Source: Anaerosporobacter sp031551385 (lineage in GTDB: Bacteria > Bacillota > Clostridia > Lachnospirales > Lachnospiraceae). From it: DNA of 64,000 bases. Under the pieces are notes generated by a model. It searched no databases, was not told where the DNA came from, and saw nothing but the letters and a program-made list of their open reading frames with translations. The position numbers were made by a program, and so were the translations under genes. Of the stretch, positions 1 to 8,507 are shown one piece after another (position 1 is the first letter of the stretch; each line of letters begins with the position of its first letter). The stretch spans positions 1-64,000 of the forward strand of contig NZ_JAVBNS010000004.1 of assembly GCF_031551385.1 (NCBI RefSeq), written 5' to 3'.

Positions 1-55
1 TTATCTATACTGCAATGTATAGATGAAGAAAAGTAATAGAAGAATTACAAAGAAC

Positions 56-131
56 CTTGCGAGTTTGAATAATACCAACTTAATACAGATTATTTTATAT
101 GACAGGTAGTCTTTACGATTGCCTGTCATAT
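56..131 (+). repeat. Dispersed hairpin repeat, copy 1
   Basis: This stretch resembles positions 2830-2905 at roughly four bases in five. Both copies contain a long hairpin; here the arms are 97-111 and 117-131 around loop TTTAC. Differences between the copies keep the stem paired (A102-T126 here is G2877-C2901 in the other copy), so a folded RNA or DNA form seems selected. The copies are direct repeats flanking a higher-G+C segment. The rest of 1-259 holds no convincing gene, only a short dyad at 3-24. Confidence 0.6.
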
Positions 132-259
132 TTAAAATATGGGTATTTTGCCTTCTATAGCAAATCTTTTGTTGCCATGTCAATAAAAAGCACGCCATGG
201 TAAAGGGATAGCATAATAGCGGGAATTTGTAAATAATAGAAATATAGCAGTGTAAGGTG

Positions 260-1219
260 TTATCCCTCTCCGCGCTCCGGAATAGGCGGTGCGTAAACTG
301 ATGAAAGCTGCGCCAGATATTGGACAAAATTTTCACGCAGACATTCAGGCGCAAGGCATTCACAATCTGCCCCTAATTTAAGCAAAGACTTGTAGCCCTG
401 CTCGTTGTCGAGAACAAAAACCCTTGCAAGCCAAGTGTTTTCACTTTCTTGTTCAATACAGTCTGGACCAAACTCGTCAATAATAGGGTCAATTGCCCTT
501 TCGTGGATGCGCAGAAGAGCAGGCAAGGCTTTTTCTGCTTCTGGAAAAGCGGGTTGCAGCAGTGGCTGCGGATTAAATGGACGAGGCTCAAATCTTTCGT
601 CTATCAGTGCCACCTCTGACATACGGGATAACTTGAAAATGCGAAAATCCTTCCGCTTCAAGCAATATCCCTCAAGATACCAGCTCATAACTTTCAGAAT
701 CAAACGATATGGTTCCACTGTTCGAATGGTTTGGCTCAACTTATGGTCGCTGTAGGCAAAGTGTACTAGGCAGGTTTTCTCCATCGCCGTTTCCAGCAGA
801 TTAGCAAGCTCTATGCTATGGCTGCTTCCAACCCAAGGAGATGTGTCGATGACGAAGCGGCCGGCTTTTAATTCAATGGTTTTACGCTGTTCCTCCGGTA
901 TAAAACCTTTGATCTTCGCCAGTGTACCTACCACCTCATCTCCTGACCGTGTCGTACGAATGCTGCTAAGGCCCATTAACAGGGGCGTAACATCTGCCGT
1001 TGAAAAGAGCTGTTTTTCCAACTTATAGTTTTACATGATGCCTACACCGCCCCCAACGCCAGGATAGGATACAATTGGAACACCCGCCTGATTGATGGCG
1101 TCCAAATCGCGTTGTATAGTCCGTGTCGTAACCTCGCATATCTTCGCCAGTTCAGGTATGCTTACCCGTCTGCGTTCCAATAAAATCATAATAATAGAAA
1201 TCATCCTGTCCATTTTCAT
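260..1219 (-). pseudogene. WYL-domain transcriptional regulator, interrupted by an in-frame stop
   Basis: This is a DeoR/YafY-type regulator: an N-terminal winged helix-turn-helix (ERRRVSIPELAKICEVTTRTIQRDLDAI, broken here by display: key part is TTRTIQRDLDAI) followed by a WYL sensor domain with the YRLILKVMSWYLEGYC segment. The start at 1219 has GGAGG eight bases upstream. The reading frame is continuous except for one TAA codon at 1031-1033, between GVGIM and NYKLEKQLF. A GAA to TAA change would explain it. As it stands the protein is cut to about 62 residues and loses the WYL domain. It is divergent from the SnoaL-like gene, its probable target. Codon use is more G+C-rich than in neighbours, suggesting transfer. 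Confidence 0.75.
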
Positions 1220-1255
1220 AGTGACTACCTCCGTAATAATTTTTATTATACCACA

Positions 1256-1283
1256 AAACCACGACACATAGATGTCGTGGTTT
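1256..1283. promoter_or_regulatory. Perfect 11-bp dyad between WYL regulator and SnoaL-like gene
   Basis: AAACCACGACA and TGTCGTGGTTT form perfect arms around a 6-base centre (1267-1272). It sits in the divergent intergenic region, which is where a YafY-type regulator normally binds, so I infer it is the operator of the (now broken) WYL regulator. Confidence 0.5.
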
Positions 1284-1343
1284 CTATGTTATTCTGTAAA
1301 TGTAATTACACGATAACCATACAAATTATAAGGAGGTACACAC

Positions 1344-1751
1344 ATGGACAACAAGAAAAAGTATAAAAAAGGAACGGAACCTTTTTTTAACATTGTTATG
1401 GAGGGATTGAAAGGTGAGGTGGACGGCGAGTGGTTTGGGGATACAGTTGCGGAGAACGCAGTTTTTGATTTTCTGTATAATTTTCCCGGATTTACAAACA
1501 GATTTGAGAGTCGCGACGCCTATATGAAATGGTTTGAAGGATACTCGAACGAGCTTCATTCCGCCGATAATCTTAGAGTTTACAAGGCGGAAGGCGGTGT
1601 TGTTGTATTGGAGTACGAAGTCCATGGAACAGTTCCCAGCGGTAAAGCATACGACAATCGGTTTTGCTCCATTGTCACCATCAAAGACCGGAAGATCGTA
1701 TACTGGCGGGACTACATGGATTCGCTGGCGGTTATGTTAGCAAATTCGTAA
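1344..1751 (+). CDS. SnoaL-like / NTF2-fold protein
   Basis: The 135-residue product has the layout of the SnoaL/ketosteroid-isomerase-like NTF2 fold: an N-terminal helix, the FDFLYNFPGFTNRFESRDAY stretch (subject of a typical 'rounds of helix then sheet' pattern) and late beta strands ending in DRKIVYWRDYMDSL, a common SnoaL ending. Members are small cytoplasmic proteins, some being isomerases or hydrolases; no substrate can be read here. AAGGAGG precedes the ATG. It is divergent from the WYL regulator across a perfect dyad, so it is probably that regulator's target. Codon use is richer in G+C than the surrounding genes. Confidence 0.6.
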   Translation: MDNKKKYKKGTEPFFNIVMEGLKGEVDGEWFGDTVAENAVFDFLYNFPGFTNRFESRDAYMKWFEGYSNELHSADNLRVYKAEGGVVVLEYEVHGTVPSGKAYDNRFCSIVTIKDRKIVYWRDYMDSLAVMLANS

Positions 1752-1822
1752 GACCATGGCCTTACATTCGGCTTTCCTCTACGGGAGCTAAGACGATGGA
1801 TAGATCAATAATACAGAAAGCG

Positions 1823-1850
1823 AGGACAGCTAAATGCTGTCCTTACTTTC
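1823..1850 (+). terminator. Hairpin after SnoaL-like gene
   Basis: AGGACAGC and GCTGTCCT are perfect arms around TAAAT, followed by a weak T-rich tail. It is a plausible terminator for the upstream gene. Confidence 0.45.
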
Positions 1851-1863
1851 TACCTGCTGGAAA

Positions 1864-2085
1864 TCATCTTTTGCATGGGGGTACGCAACCTGATGGCTGG
1901 GTATGTTCCCGCATCTTTTCGCACATACTTTCTCTGCCTATACAGGCGAATGACGGTCTGTGACCAGAAAAGCAACTCGGAGCGTCCTCTTTGTTGTTGG
2001 ATATGGCACTGCAATTAAATTTTCTTTGGAAATTTTTGGTTTCCGCATCATTTAGCCCCAAAGGACATTTGGAATTGGTGTACAT
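1864..2085 (-). CDS. Possible small Cys-rich ORF or gene remnant
   Basis: This 73-residue frame starts with a good AGGAGG site seven bases upstream and lies divergent from the ArsR regulator with dyads between them, which argues for a once real gene start. The protein (MYTNSKCPLGLND at the start, Cys and His scattered later) matches no family I recognise. Its second half looks like unselected sequence, so it may be the 5' end of a deleted gene. Low confidence. Confidence 0.25.
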   Translation of the reverse strand: MYTNSKCPLGLNDAETKNFQRKFNCSAISNNKEDAPSCFSGHRPSFACIGRESMCEKMREHTQPSGCVPPCKR

Positions 2086-2109
2086 AAAACGCCTCCTGTA
2101 TTTTGATTA

Positions 2110-2208
2110 GGTAATTACCAAATTAAATATAACACATTAAATCAATTAGGTCAATAGCGAATTAAAATACAATTCGTCGTTGACCTGATTAAAGATTTAT
2201 GATACATT
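2110..2208. promoter_or_regulatory. Dyads and promoter upstream of arsR-type gene
   Basis: GGTAATTACC (2110-2119) is a perfect palindrome. A larger dyad runs 2144-2190, with AATTAGGTCAA matching TTGACCTGATT at all but one position and inner GCGAATT/AATTCGT arms. Its right arm contains a candidate -35 TTGACC (2180-2185) with -10 TACATT (2203-2208) at 17-bp spacing. ArsR proteins repress from dyads overlapping their own promoter, so autorepression is inferred. Confidence 0.5.
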
Positions 2209-2249
2209 TAATTCATTGGATTGTAAAATAGTAGGATAGGGGGATTGGA

Positions 2250-2642
2250 ATGGATAAATTATTGGTACTGAAAGCGTTGGCTGATGATTCCCGCATGAAA
2301 CTGCTGTCATTGCTTTTGGAGCGTACCTACTGTGTGCGTGCGCTAGCGTGGAAGTTGCAACTTTCTGAAGCGACTGTATCCCAACATCTCAAAGTGCTTC
2401 GGGAAGCAGGTTTGCTGGTCGGTGAAAAGCGTGGCTATTTCATGCATTACGAGGTGCAGTGTGGTGTGCTACACGAACTGACTAGAGAGCTTGAAGCATT
2501 GACGGAAATTAAGCGAGTGGTCTGCTCGCCAGAAATTGGTGGATGCCCACTTGCCGAACAAGGAGAAGGGCACGCTCGGCATATGCTGAAAGAGACACGA
2601 AAGAAGCATTGTCCTTATACAGAAGATAACACAAATCAGTAA
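2250..2642 (+). CDS. ArsR/SmtB-family transcriptional regulator
   Basis: The 130-residue product starts with the ArsR winged-helix fold (residues 1-75: KALADDSRMKLLSLLL, then SEATVSQHLKVLREAGLL as the recognition helix). After it comes a Cys/His-rich tail with C88, C95 region CSPEIGGCP and later HARHM and HCP, a plausible soft-metal site. Family members derepress their targets when metal binds. Upstream dyads overlap the promoter. No metal transporter gene remains next to it, so it may be an orphan; the divergent fragment at 1864-2085 could be what is left of its target. Confidence 0.75.
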   Translation: MDKLLVLKALADDSRMKLLSLLLERTYCVRALAWKLQLSEATVSQHLKVLREAGLLVGEKRGYFMHYEVQCGVLHELTRELEALTEIKRVVCSPEIGGCPLAEQGEGHARHMLKETRKKHCPYTEDNTNQ

Positions 2643-3196
2643 ATCAGATTTGTGAGCAACTTTGATCCTCAGATATTGCTGTTAGGTACAGTCAGCAGTA
2701 ATCAGATAAAAACGTGGCAACACTTTGGCAACAGAAAATCAGTAAGCCAGAATAAGATGTGTAATTGAGATAAAAAAGAGGCATTTCCCATACGATACTT
2801 AAACAAATACATTTAAGTACAAAAGTGAACTTGCCGAGTTTGAATAAAACCAATTTAATAAATATTATTTTATGTGGCAGGTGGTCTTTGAGATTACCTG
2901 CCATACTTGCATTATTTCTTAACTAAGAGAAATAGTTCCGTTGCTAATACTGTTAAAAAATAAGCATGATATTCAACTTCTACCTGAAAAATGAAATTCA
3001 CCAGATGATAGAAGATTTTTGTGAAAAAAAGACTGACATTTCGTTTTGAAAAATGTTAAAATATGAGTTGAAAATGATCAAGTAATTACAGAGTAAACAA
3101 TAAAATCGTTATTTGACGCCATATGGTAAGATTCTATTTTTATTCGTCAATTCTGTATCGTTTCAAAATAATAACTAATTATGGAGGATGATAAAG
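2643..3196. other. Intergenic stretch with hairpin repeat
   Basis: No gene is supported in these roughly 550 bases. They hold the second copy of the hairpin repeat (2830-2905) and otherwise AT-rich sequence that presumably includes the promoter of the small gene at 3197. Confidence 0.5.
2830..2905 (+). repeat. Dispersed hairpin repeat, copy 2
   Basis: Second copy of the repeat at 56-131, same orientation. The hairpin arms are 2873-2886 and 2892-2905 around loop TTTGA. One pair has changed from A-T to G-C and others between wobble and Watson-Crick, leaving the fold intact. Confidence 0.6.
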
Positions 3197-3436
3197 ATGA
3201 AGCGTGTGAAAGCAGCGTGTATTACGCAAACATTGCATTTCATGTTGAAAGAGGATCTCGGACATGACTATGCAGTAAAAATGGTTGACCAGGAGGTATT
3301 AAAGTATAAAGGGAGCTTGGAAAAATCGAGAACAAAATATAAAATCTTATCAGAAGAACGTCAAGACGATGGTTCTGTGATTATGGAGATTAAAAAGCAG
3401 TATAATACCTCACCAGTGGGTAATTACTTGGAGTAG
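3197..3436 (+). CDS. Conserved small hypothetical protein
   Basis: This encodes a 79-residue soluble, Lys/Glu-rich protein beginning MKRVKAACITQTLHF and ending QYNTSPVGNYLE. I recall close relatives as small uncharacterised proteins in clostridia, with no known function. I chose the ATG at 3197 rather than the in-frame ATG at 3188 because GGAGG lies at the right distance from it. There are no membrane segments and no operon partner; a strong terminator follows about 65 bases later. Confidence 0.6.
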   Translation: MKRVKAACITQTLHFMLKEDLGHDYAVKMVDQEVLKYKGSLEKSRTKYKILSEERQDDGSVIMEIKKQYNTSPVGNYLE

Positions 3437-3501
3437 GAAGAAAGTCTTGGAGTCAATAGTAAGAATAAAATTGAAATAAGAAAAGAATATATGAAAAATC
3501 G

Positions 3502-3560
3502 ACACTAAATATTGTTTGAGCTGAACGTCTGAAGGCTTTGATGATATTTAGTGTTTTTTT
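3502..3560 (+). terminator. Rho-independent terminator
   Basis: ACACTAAATAT (3502-3512) pairs with ATATTTAGTGT (3544-3554), followed by a run of seven T. The loop is long (31 bases). Confidence 0.7.
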
Positions 3561-3588
3561 AATCGCAAAAAAGGAAGGAGGAAAGGCA

Positions 3589-3648
3589 ATGACGAAAACA
3601 AAGTTTCAAAGTCTTATTTTTACATTAATGATGGCATTTTGCGTGTAA
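3589..3648 (+). pseudogene. Truncated start of a DUF2798-type membrane protein
   Basis: A perfect ribosome-binding site (GGAAGGAGG) leads into only 19 codons, MTKTKFQSLIFTLMMAFCV, then TAA. The peptide matches the usual opening of DUF2798 membrane proteins, which normally run about 70-150 residues. Everything after the first helix is missing, so this is read as a deletion remnant. Confidence 0.45.
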
Positions 3649-3687
3649 ATATTTTGGTGGAGAATTTGGAGATATATGTATTTAATG

Positions 3688-3729
3688 CTATTTTCAGAAA
3701 GCAACTTTAATGTTGTTTTCTGAAAATAG
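3688..3729. repeat. Orphan 18-bp-stem hairpin
   Basis: Arms 3688-3705 and 3712-3729 pair along 18 positions with one G-T wobble around loop TTTAAT. There is no T-run, so it is not an ordinary terminator. It lies where the rest of the DUF2798 gene should be and could mark a small mobile element. Confidence 0.6.
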
Positions 3730-3810
3730 TTGATTTGAAAAGGGTTGTATATATAATGCTCTCAGTGGCAACACTTTGATAACTTCAAATTTGCAGAACT
3801 AGAAGGCTTT

Positions 3811-4398
3811 TTACAAAACAAAAGATTTCAGCAACCAAGTGAATAATAGACAAACTACAAAGGCTATAACAGCACAGAGAAAAGCTGAGAATACTTTTTG
3901 GTAAGGACGCTTTCCATATTCTTCTGCTTTTTCAATCTCATCTAATCGTTTTCCTTCTGTAAAGGATATGATTTCTCTATAGGTCTGAATATTGTTGCTT
4001 TTTTTGTATTTTTCAATCCTACAAGCATAATACATGGATATTCCCCATATTACAGCAGATATAAGCAAGCCATAATAACTGAAGAATGCAGATAGGGGAA
4101 CAGCCGATAAGATGGATAGTAATAATAAAATTGTAAATATTGTACCATCGTGATAGAATTTCTTTAATTCGTTTTTGTCAATTTCTTCTTTCATAATTTC
4201 GATATCTCCTTTAATCAATTGATCAAGAGATATGTTGAACAATGAACTTAGTAAAAGAAGACTATGAATGTCGGGATAATTTTTATTGTTTTCCCAGTTG
4301 GAAATAGTCTGTCTGGTAACATAGATTTTTTCTGCCAGTTCTTCTTGTGATAAGTTCATAGTGGTTCGATATTTCTTTATTTGGGTATGAAGCTCCAA
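3811..4398 (-). CDS. XRE-family regulator with membrane domain
   Basis: Residues 1-60 form a lambda-repressor-type helix-turn-helix (LSQEELAEKIYVTRQTISNWENNKNYPD). After a linker (to about 85) come hydrophobic segments near 88-103, 107-125 and 172-193, so this is a membrane-anchored regulator of 195 residues. Such clostridial proteins usually sense envelope conditions, but no signal is known here. It is monocistronic, and the 9-bp dyad at 4478-4507 upstream may be its autoregulatory site. AAGGAGG precedes the start. Confidence 0.8.
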   Translation of the reverse strand: MELHTQIKKYRTTMNLSQEELAEKIYVTRQTISNWENNKNYPDIHSLLLLSSLFNISLDQLIKGDIEIMKEEIDKNELKKFYHDGTIFTILLLLSILSAVPLSAFFSYYGLLISAVIWGISMYYACRIEKYKKSNNIQTYREIISFTEGKRLDEIEKAEEYGKRPYQKVFSAFLCAVIAFVVCLLFTWLLKSFVL

Positions 4399-4477
4399 GG
4401 GGTGTCCTCCTTTCTTATGGGTTCTCTTGACCTGTATTCAGCATAATGGATTAAAGAAAAAGCGTCTATCAAAGTGC

Positions 4478-4507
4478 TTTGACATAGCATGATTTAAGTA
4501 TGTCAAA
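4478..4507. promoter_or_regulatory. TTTGACATA / TATGTCAAA dyad
   Basis: Perfect 9-bp arms separated by 12 bases, 80 bp upstream of the XRE regulator start. It is a candidate operator for that regulator. The remaining 4508-4854 is AT-rich and shows no supported gene. Confidence 0.4.
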
Positions 4508-4854
4508 AGAGTTTTACATCCGCATAAATACAGTGTTTAAGGGAGGTAGGTGCTAATCTTATGATAAATCAAAGGAACACCAATAACAATACCTCAAATA
4601 AATTTTCAGATGAAATGAAAGCGCTATAGATTGTACATCGTAAAATGGTTATAAATTTTGCAAAGAAATCATGATGTATAAAACAGATGCTGTAATTCAA
4701 TAGATTAAGAACGATAAGAAACGAACAGTTAATCTTAGAGAGAAGAGTATCTTTTGTTTTGGAAAAATGTACTTTTATACTAATATGAAATATAATAGTA
4801 GTATGAGCATTGCAGAACGTATAGATGAAAATTAGAAATTATAGAGGTGTATAT

Positions 4855-5004
4855 ATGGACGCAAAATGTAGTTCTTTTAAAAAGTGGTATTTAAATCATA
4901 AAGAAAAATGGTTTATTCAAGATATTGTAATAGAAAAAAGCCACATAGAAAAGAAATACGGACATCACTATTCATTAGATTTTAAGACAAACAGGAGGAT
5001 TTGA
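4855..5004 (+). CDS. Small hypothetical protein, coupled to next gene
   Basis: A 49-residue frame (MDAKCSSFKKWYLNHKEKW... ending KTNRRI) whose TGA immediately abuts the ATG of the next gene; the AGGAGG for that gene lies inside its last codons. This spacing suggests translational coupling. It is basic and aromatic, with no family recognised. Its own ribosome site is weak (GAGGTG), so it could also be the truncated 3' end of something longer. Confidence 0.4.
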   Translation: MDAKCSSFKKWYLNHKEKWFIQDIVIEKSHIEKKYGHHYSLDFKTNRRI

Positions 5005-5745
5005 ATGGATATATACAGGAAGCAAAGAGAAGAAATGAATATGCAAGAGCATTTTCAATTTATATATAAGGAGTTCACGAATTCTCTAAATGTTTACAGC
5101 GGAATTATTGAGCCAATAAAGATACCTTTTGCTGGTGAACAATTTGGAAAAGTTTTTGATGTTCGATGGAAAGGAGATATTCATTTCGTAGTAACAATGT
5201 CAAAAAGAATTCTAACACCAATGTGGTATTATGTTATACGTGATAAACAAAAAATATCAAGTAGTTACTGTTTTTCTAAAGTTGACAAGGAATGTATCTT
5301 GCATATGCAACATTTGATAGATGATATAGAACGTGGACGGTACAATAAAAAGAAAACGATGAAAGAACAAACAAGAATACTTGTTGAAAAACGTGGACTT
5401 ACAAGTTATATGAATCATACAAAATGGAAAGAATTACTGCATGAGATAAATACGAATATGAAGGATATTCCATTAATGTATAAGACTTTTTTGGACGATA
5501 TAGAACCAAGAGTCTTTTGGTCCATATGCGGTGATGAGGATATTAATCATATTGATCCGATAATAATTGAATGGATGAAGTTTAAGCCAACATATAAAGA
5601 ATATGAATATCAAGGACGTTTGATGGAGCCTAAAACTATCACAATAGATATAGAAGAGCAGTTATTGTCTGTACTAACAGAATATAATATACCTTATGAA
5701 TATGATGAAAATGAAAAAACATACATTGTATTTGGGTATAAATAA
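5005..5745 (+). CDS. Two-part hypothetical protein with DUF6678-like C-terminus
   Basis: The 246-residue product has an N-terminal half (about 1-125) with a beta-rich pattern and no recognised family, and a C-terminal half (about 130-246: NHTKWKELLHEI, then FWSICGDEDI and IEWMKFKP) that resembles DUF6678 proteins of unknown function. No membrane segments or catalytic motifs are visible. AGGAGG lies eight bases before the ATG, inside the end of the preceding small frame. The two halves may be a fusion. Function unknown. Confidence 0.55.
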   Translation: MDIYRKQREEMNMQEHFQFIYKEFTNSLNVYSGIIEPIKIPFAGEQFGKVFDVRWKGDIHFVVTMSKRILTPMWYYVIRDKQKISSSYCFSKVDKECILHMQHLIDDIERGRYNKKKTMKEQTRILVEKRGLTSYMNHTKWKELLHEINTNMKDIPLMYKTFLDDIEPRVFWSICGDEDINHIDPIIIEWMKFKPTYKEYEYQGRLMEPKTITIDIEEQLLSVLTEYNIPYEYDENEKTYIVFGYK

Positions 5746-5857
5746 CTAGACCACTTTAAATTTGTGGAGCTGAATAATGAAATGAAACAAGTCTGATATT
5801 CTGTAATAGGGTGTGATGAGACATAATAAAGAAAAATTAATTTCATGAGGATAAAAA

Positions 5858-6373
5858 ATGTCAAATAGTATATATATTGAAAGAATAACCAAGATAAATG
5901 TTCATATGAGTAACGGGCTGACAAGCGTGTTTTTAGATGTCTTTGGGTTAAGTGGGTCAAGATTGGCAAAAACCGAAAGAGAAAAAATGATAATGGTTTT
6001 TGTTTTAGAAAAGAATCAGGCTGTTGTTGGCAATGGGACTGTAGGTTTTGATATAGGTGATATGCCTTGGGATTACAATGATTTTGATAATAACCGTATG
6101 TTTGTTTTGTCTGTTATAAAAGGAATGAAAACTAAATTAGGCTGGGAAACATTAGACTATGAACCATGTATGGAATTGTTATTGGAGAAAATAATTGATT
6201 TTGAATCATTAATATTACGAATGGTACAAAGTGACATTAATGTTGATGAAATTAACGCTTGGATTGAAGCCACAGAGCTAGATTTATATGACCAAATTTT
6301 AAAAGGGTTCCCAGTATGCCCAAAGCATAATGTGTTTTTAACAGTTCATGGCTGTCATGTATGTACAAATTAA
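5858..6373 (+). CDS. Hypothetical protein with C-terminal Cys/His cluster
   Basis: The 171-residue product is not one I recognise. It is soluble, and its last 20 residues (CPKHN...HGCHVC) offer four Cys/His ligands in the spacing of a small zinc site. Neighbours are other unplaced genes and an aquaporin relic, so context gives no function. Confidence 0.5.
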   Translation: MSNSIYIERITKINVHMSNGLTSVFLDVFGLSGSRLAKTEREKMIMVFVLEKNQAVVGNGTVGFDIGDMPWDYNDFDNNRMFVLSVIKGMKTKLGWETLDYEPCMELLLEKIIDFESLILRMVQSDINVDEINAWIEATELDLYDQILKGFPVCPKHNVFLTVHGCHVCTN

Positions 6374-6460
6374 GCAATATGCTGTCATTGTAATTATGTA
6401 TTGAACATGATAAACTAATAATGAATTTTATAAAAATTTAAGAAATGGAAGGTGTATTTT

Positions 6461-6849
6461 ATGGCAAAAATGCAAAAATATATTGCTGAATTCATTGGCA
6501 TATTAACATTGGTTCTAATGGTATCGCAAATGCTGGTGGTGTTGGTGGTGCAATTATCATAGAAATCATTCTAACATTCTTCTTTGTTTTTACAATTTTA
6601 GGTGTTACTTCTGATGAAAGCAAAAGCAGCGTTGCAGGAATTGTAATTGGTTTGACTCTTACATTTGTGCATATAGTAGGTATTCCACTTACTGGTACGT
6701 CTGTAAACCCAGCTCGAAGCATTGGACCAGCACTTTTTGCAGGTGGAGATGCACTTACAAATGTATGGGTATTTATCGTAGGACCATTCGTTGGAGCGGC
6801 TTTGGCAGCAGTTGTATTTAAGTTTTTTAAGGCGAAAAAACAAGCATAA
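6461..6849 (+). pseudogene. Aquaporin (AqpZ/GlpF-type) with internal deletion
   Basis: The frame opens as an aquaporin (MAKMQKYIAEFIG) and then, near 6498-6502, jumps into the middle of the family in another frame: NINIGSNGIANAGGVGG..., followed by a normal C-terminal half containing the second NPA loop (SVNPARSIGPAL) and the last two helices. The first NPA loop and about two to three membrane helices are missing. An intact member has about 230 residues. The start has a GGAAGG site, so truncated peptide may still be made, but no channel can form. Confidence 0.8.
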
Positions 6850-6868
6850 GCAAGTGTTAATTGTGTAA

Positions 6869-6905
6869 TAGGGGCATAATATTTTCAAGAAATGTTATGC
6901 CCCTA
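6869..6905 (+). terminator. Hairpin after aquaporin relic
   Basis: TAGGGGCATAA (6869-6879) pairs perfectly with TTATGCCCCTA (6895-6905). No clear T-run follows, so termination is only likely. Confidence 0.45.
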
Positions 6906-6973
6906 CGAGGTTCTTATTCTTGTTACGAAACGCTATAGTTGGTCAAATTAGTTAGGTAGAAAGGGAGTAGCAC

Positions 6974-7411
6974 ATGAAAATAACTGAAATGTTTCTAGAC
7001 GATATCAAAATAATTCTTCCCATGTACATAGAACACTATAATGAATATGAAGGTGGCTGCTGGACGGTAGAAACAGCGAGAAAGCGGATACAGCAGGTAG
7101 TTAGAATGGACGATTCTTTTTCACTCATTATGAGAGATGAAGAAGAGAATGTAATTGGATTTGTAATGGGTTATTTCAAGCAGTATGATGACATTGTTGC
7201 ATATACATTAGAAGAGATTATTATTTCTCATAAGGAACAGAATAAAGGATATGGAAGTATATTGCTTAGTGAATTAGAGAAAAAGGTGAAAGAAAAAGGT
7301 GGAGCAGGAATAGAACTGCAGGCTGTAAAAGATGAAATGCATGAAAAATATTATGGTAAGGCAGGATATTTTGACGCAGGAAACTTTGTTATGAAATGCA
7401 AATGGTTTTGA
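6974..7411 (+). CDS. GNAT-family N-acetyltransferase
   Basis: A 145-residue single-domain acetyltransferase. The acetyl-CoA pyrophosphate loop is visible as EQNKGYGSILLSELE (Q/R-x-x-G-x-G/A pattern) around residues 90-105, and the C-terminal YYGKAGYFDAGNFVMKC strand is typical of the fold. The acceptor is unknown. It stands alone behind its own leader with AAGGGAG before the ATG. Confidence 0.8.
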   Translation: MKITEMFLDDIKIILPMYIEHYNEYEGGCWTVETARKRIQQVVRMDDSFSLIMRDEEENVIGFVMGYFKQYDDIVAYTLEEIIISHKEQNKGYGSILLSELEKKVKEKGGAGIELQAVKDEMHEKYYGKAGYFDAGNFVMKCKWF

Positions 7412-7622
7412 TGATCATGCTTAGTATGCTGTCAGCAGAGGAAAACACATTTCTTCTTTATTATACTGAAAAAGCAAACTTGTTACTTGGGGGCAAGATT
7501 GATTATAGGGTCTGAATATGCTATACTTTCATTGGTGATTTTTCTACATAAATTGCCACAATGATAGTCAGATAGCTAGATTTACATAATGGACATAATA
7601 AACTACGAAATAGGAGGATATT

Positions 7623-8372
7623 GTGAAGAAAATAATTTTTGGAGTTATAGTATGTAGTATATTGCTCTTATCAGCGTGTAATGTTAAAATTTCAAAGGAT
7701 TCTAATACAGAATCTTCTGTTACGAATCAAAACAATGAAATATCAAAAACTGAAAATGAAACGTCAGAAAAGGATAAAACAGAAGCAAACCCTGATAATA
7801 ATATAACAGCAGAACATGACGATTCATCATCACTACCAATCGATATCGAGTATGTATCTTATGATGATACTGCCGAATGGAAGGATACCGCAGTAAAACT
7901 CGGTGAGTATTCTGTAAACATTCCAGAGGAGTGGGGCGTGGTTGATGGTACTGAATATGGTCTCTTAAATGGTGCGTTTTTTGTGCCACCAGAGGTGGAT
8001 CAAGAGAACTTTAGATTTAATAGCCATGTAGCAGTTGAAATATCAGAAGAACCACTATATGGTGGTGCTGCATATGATTATTCCTTGGAGAGTATACAGA
8101 AAGATTTTTTTGCTTCTATGATTGTCAGTACTTTTAGTAAAATGGGTGGACTTTCTGATTTGAAGTTTTCTGTTTGGAATAATAATGGCAGTTACATTTA
8201 TATTGTTGATTTTATGCGTAGCAATGAAACAATTACTATGTATCAAACAACATATTATGTTATGTATCCTGACAAAACGATATTGGTATACGCAACTACC
8301 TTTGGAGAGGATTCTGTGATTCCTGTGCATGAGGCAGCTTGCCATTTGATTAATAATTTGCCACAGGATTAA
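7623..8372 (+). CDS. Lipoprotein of unknown function
   Basis: The 249-residue product has a type II signal peptide with lipobox LLSAC (Cys 19), then a low-complexity Asn/Glu/Ser linker to about residue 75, and a globular domain (KLGEYSVNIPEEWGVVDG...) resembling the many extracellular domains that begin with a Ser/Asn-x-P-x-x-W motif. It should be anchored on the outer face of the membrane. It uses GTG as start, with AGGAGG seven bases upstream. A terminator follows at 8464. Confidence 0.75.
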   Translation: MKKIIFGVIVCSILLLSACNVKISKDSNTESSVTNQNNEISKTENETSEKDKTEANPDNNITAEHDDSSSLPIDIEYVSYDDTAEWKDTAVKLGEYSVNIPEEWGVVDGTEYGLLNGAFFVPPEVDQENFRFNSHVAVEISEEPLYGGAAYDYSLESIQKDFFASMIVSTFSKMGGLSDLKFSVWNNNGSYIYIVDFMRSNETITMYQTTYYVMYPDKTILVYATTFGEDSVIPVHEAACHLINNLPQD

Positions 8373-8463
8373 TTTTAACGAACATATGATTAATTGCTGG
8401 CATAAGCTACGGCAATTGTGATACATAAGCTTGGTTTTGGTAAAAAAGGTAGTAAGAACAAGT

Positions 8464-8507
8464 ACTCCTTCACTCTTATATTTTATAGGAGTGGAGGAGT
8501 TTTTTTG
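8464..8507 (+). terminator. Rho-independent terminator
   Basis: ACTCCTTCACTC (8464-8475) pairs with GAGTGGAGGAGT (8489-8500) with one wobble, followed by seven T. Between here and 8704 I see no gene. Confidence 0.8.

Noticed and set aside
1..363. 120-codon minus-strand frame at window start
   Set aside because: It overlaps the WYL gene in another frame on the same strand, has no ribosome site, and its end lies in the hairpin repeat.
2692..2904. 70-codon minus-strand frame similar to the one at 1-363
   Set aside because: Similarity reflects the DNA hairpin repeat, not a conserved protein; no ribosome site.
4561..4629. 22-codon frame
   Set aside because: Ribosome-binding site is too far from the ATG and the peptide is not recognisable.
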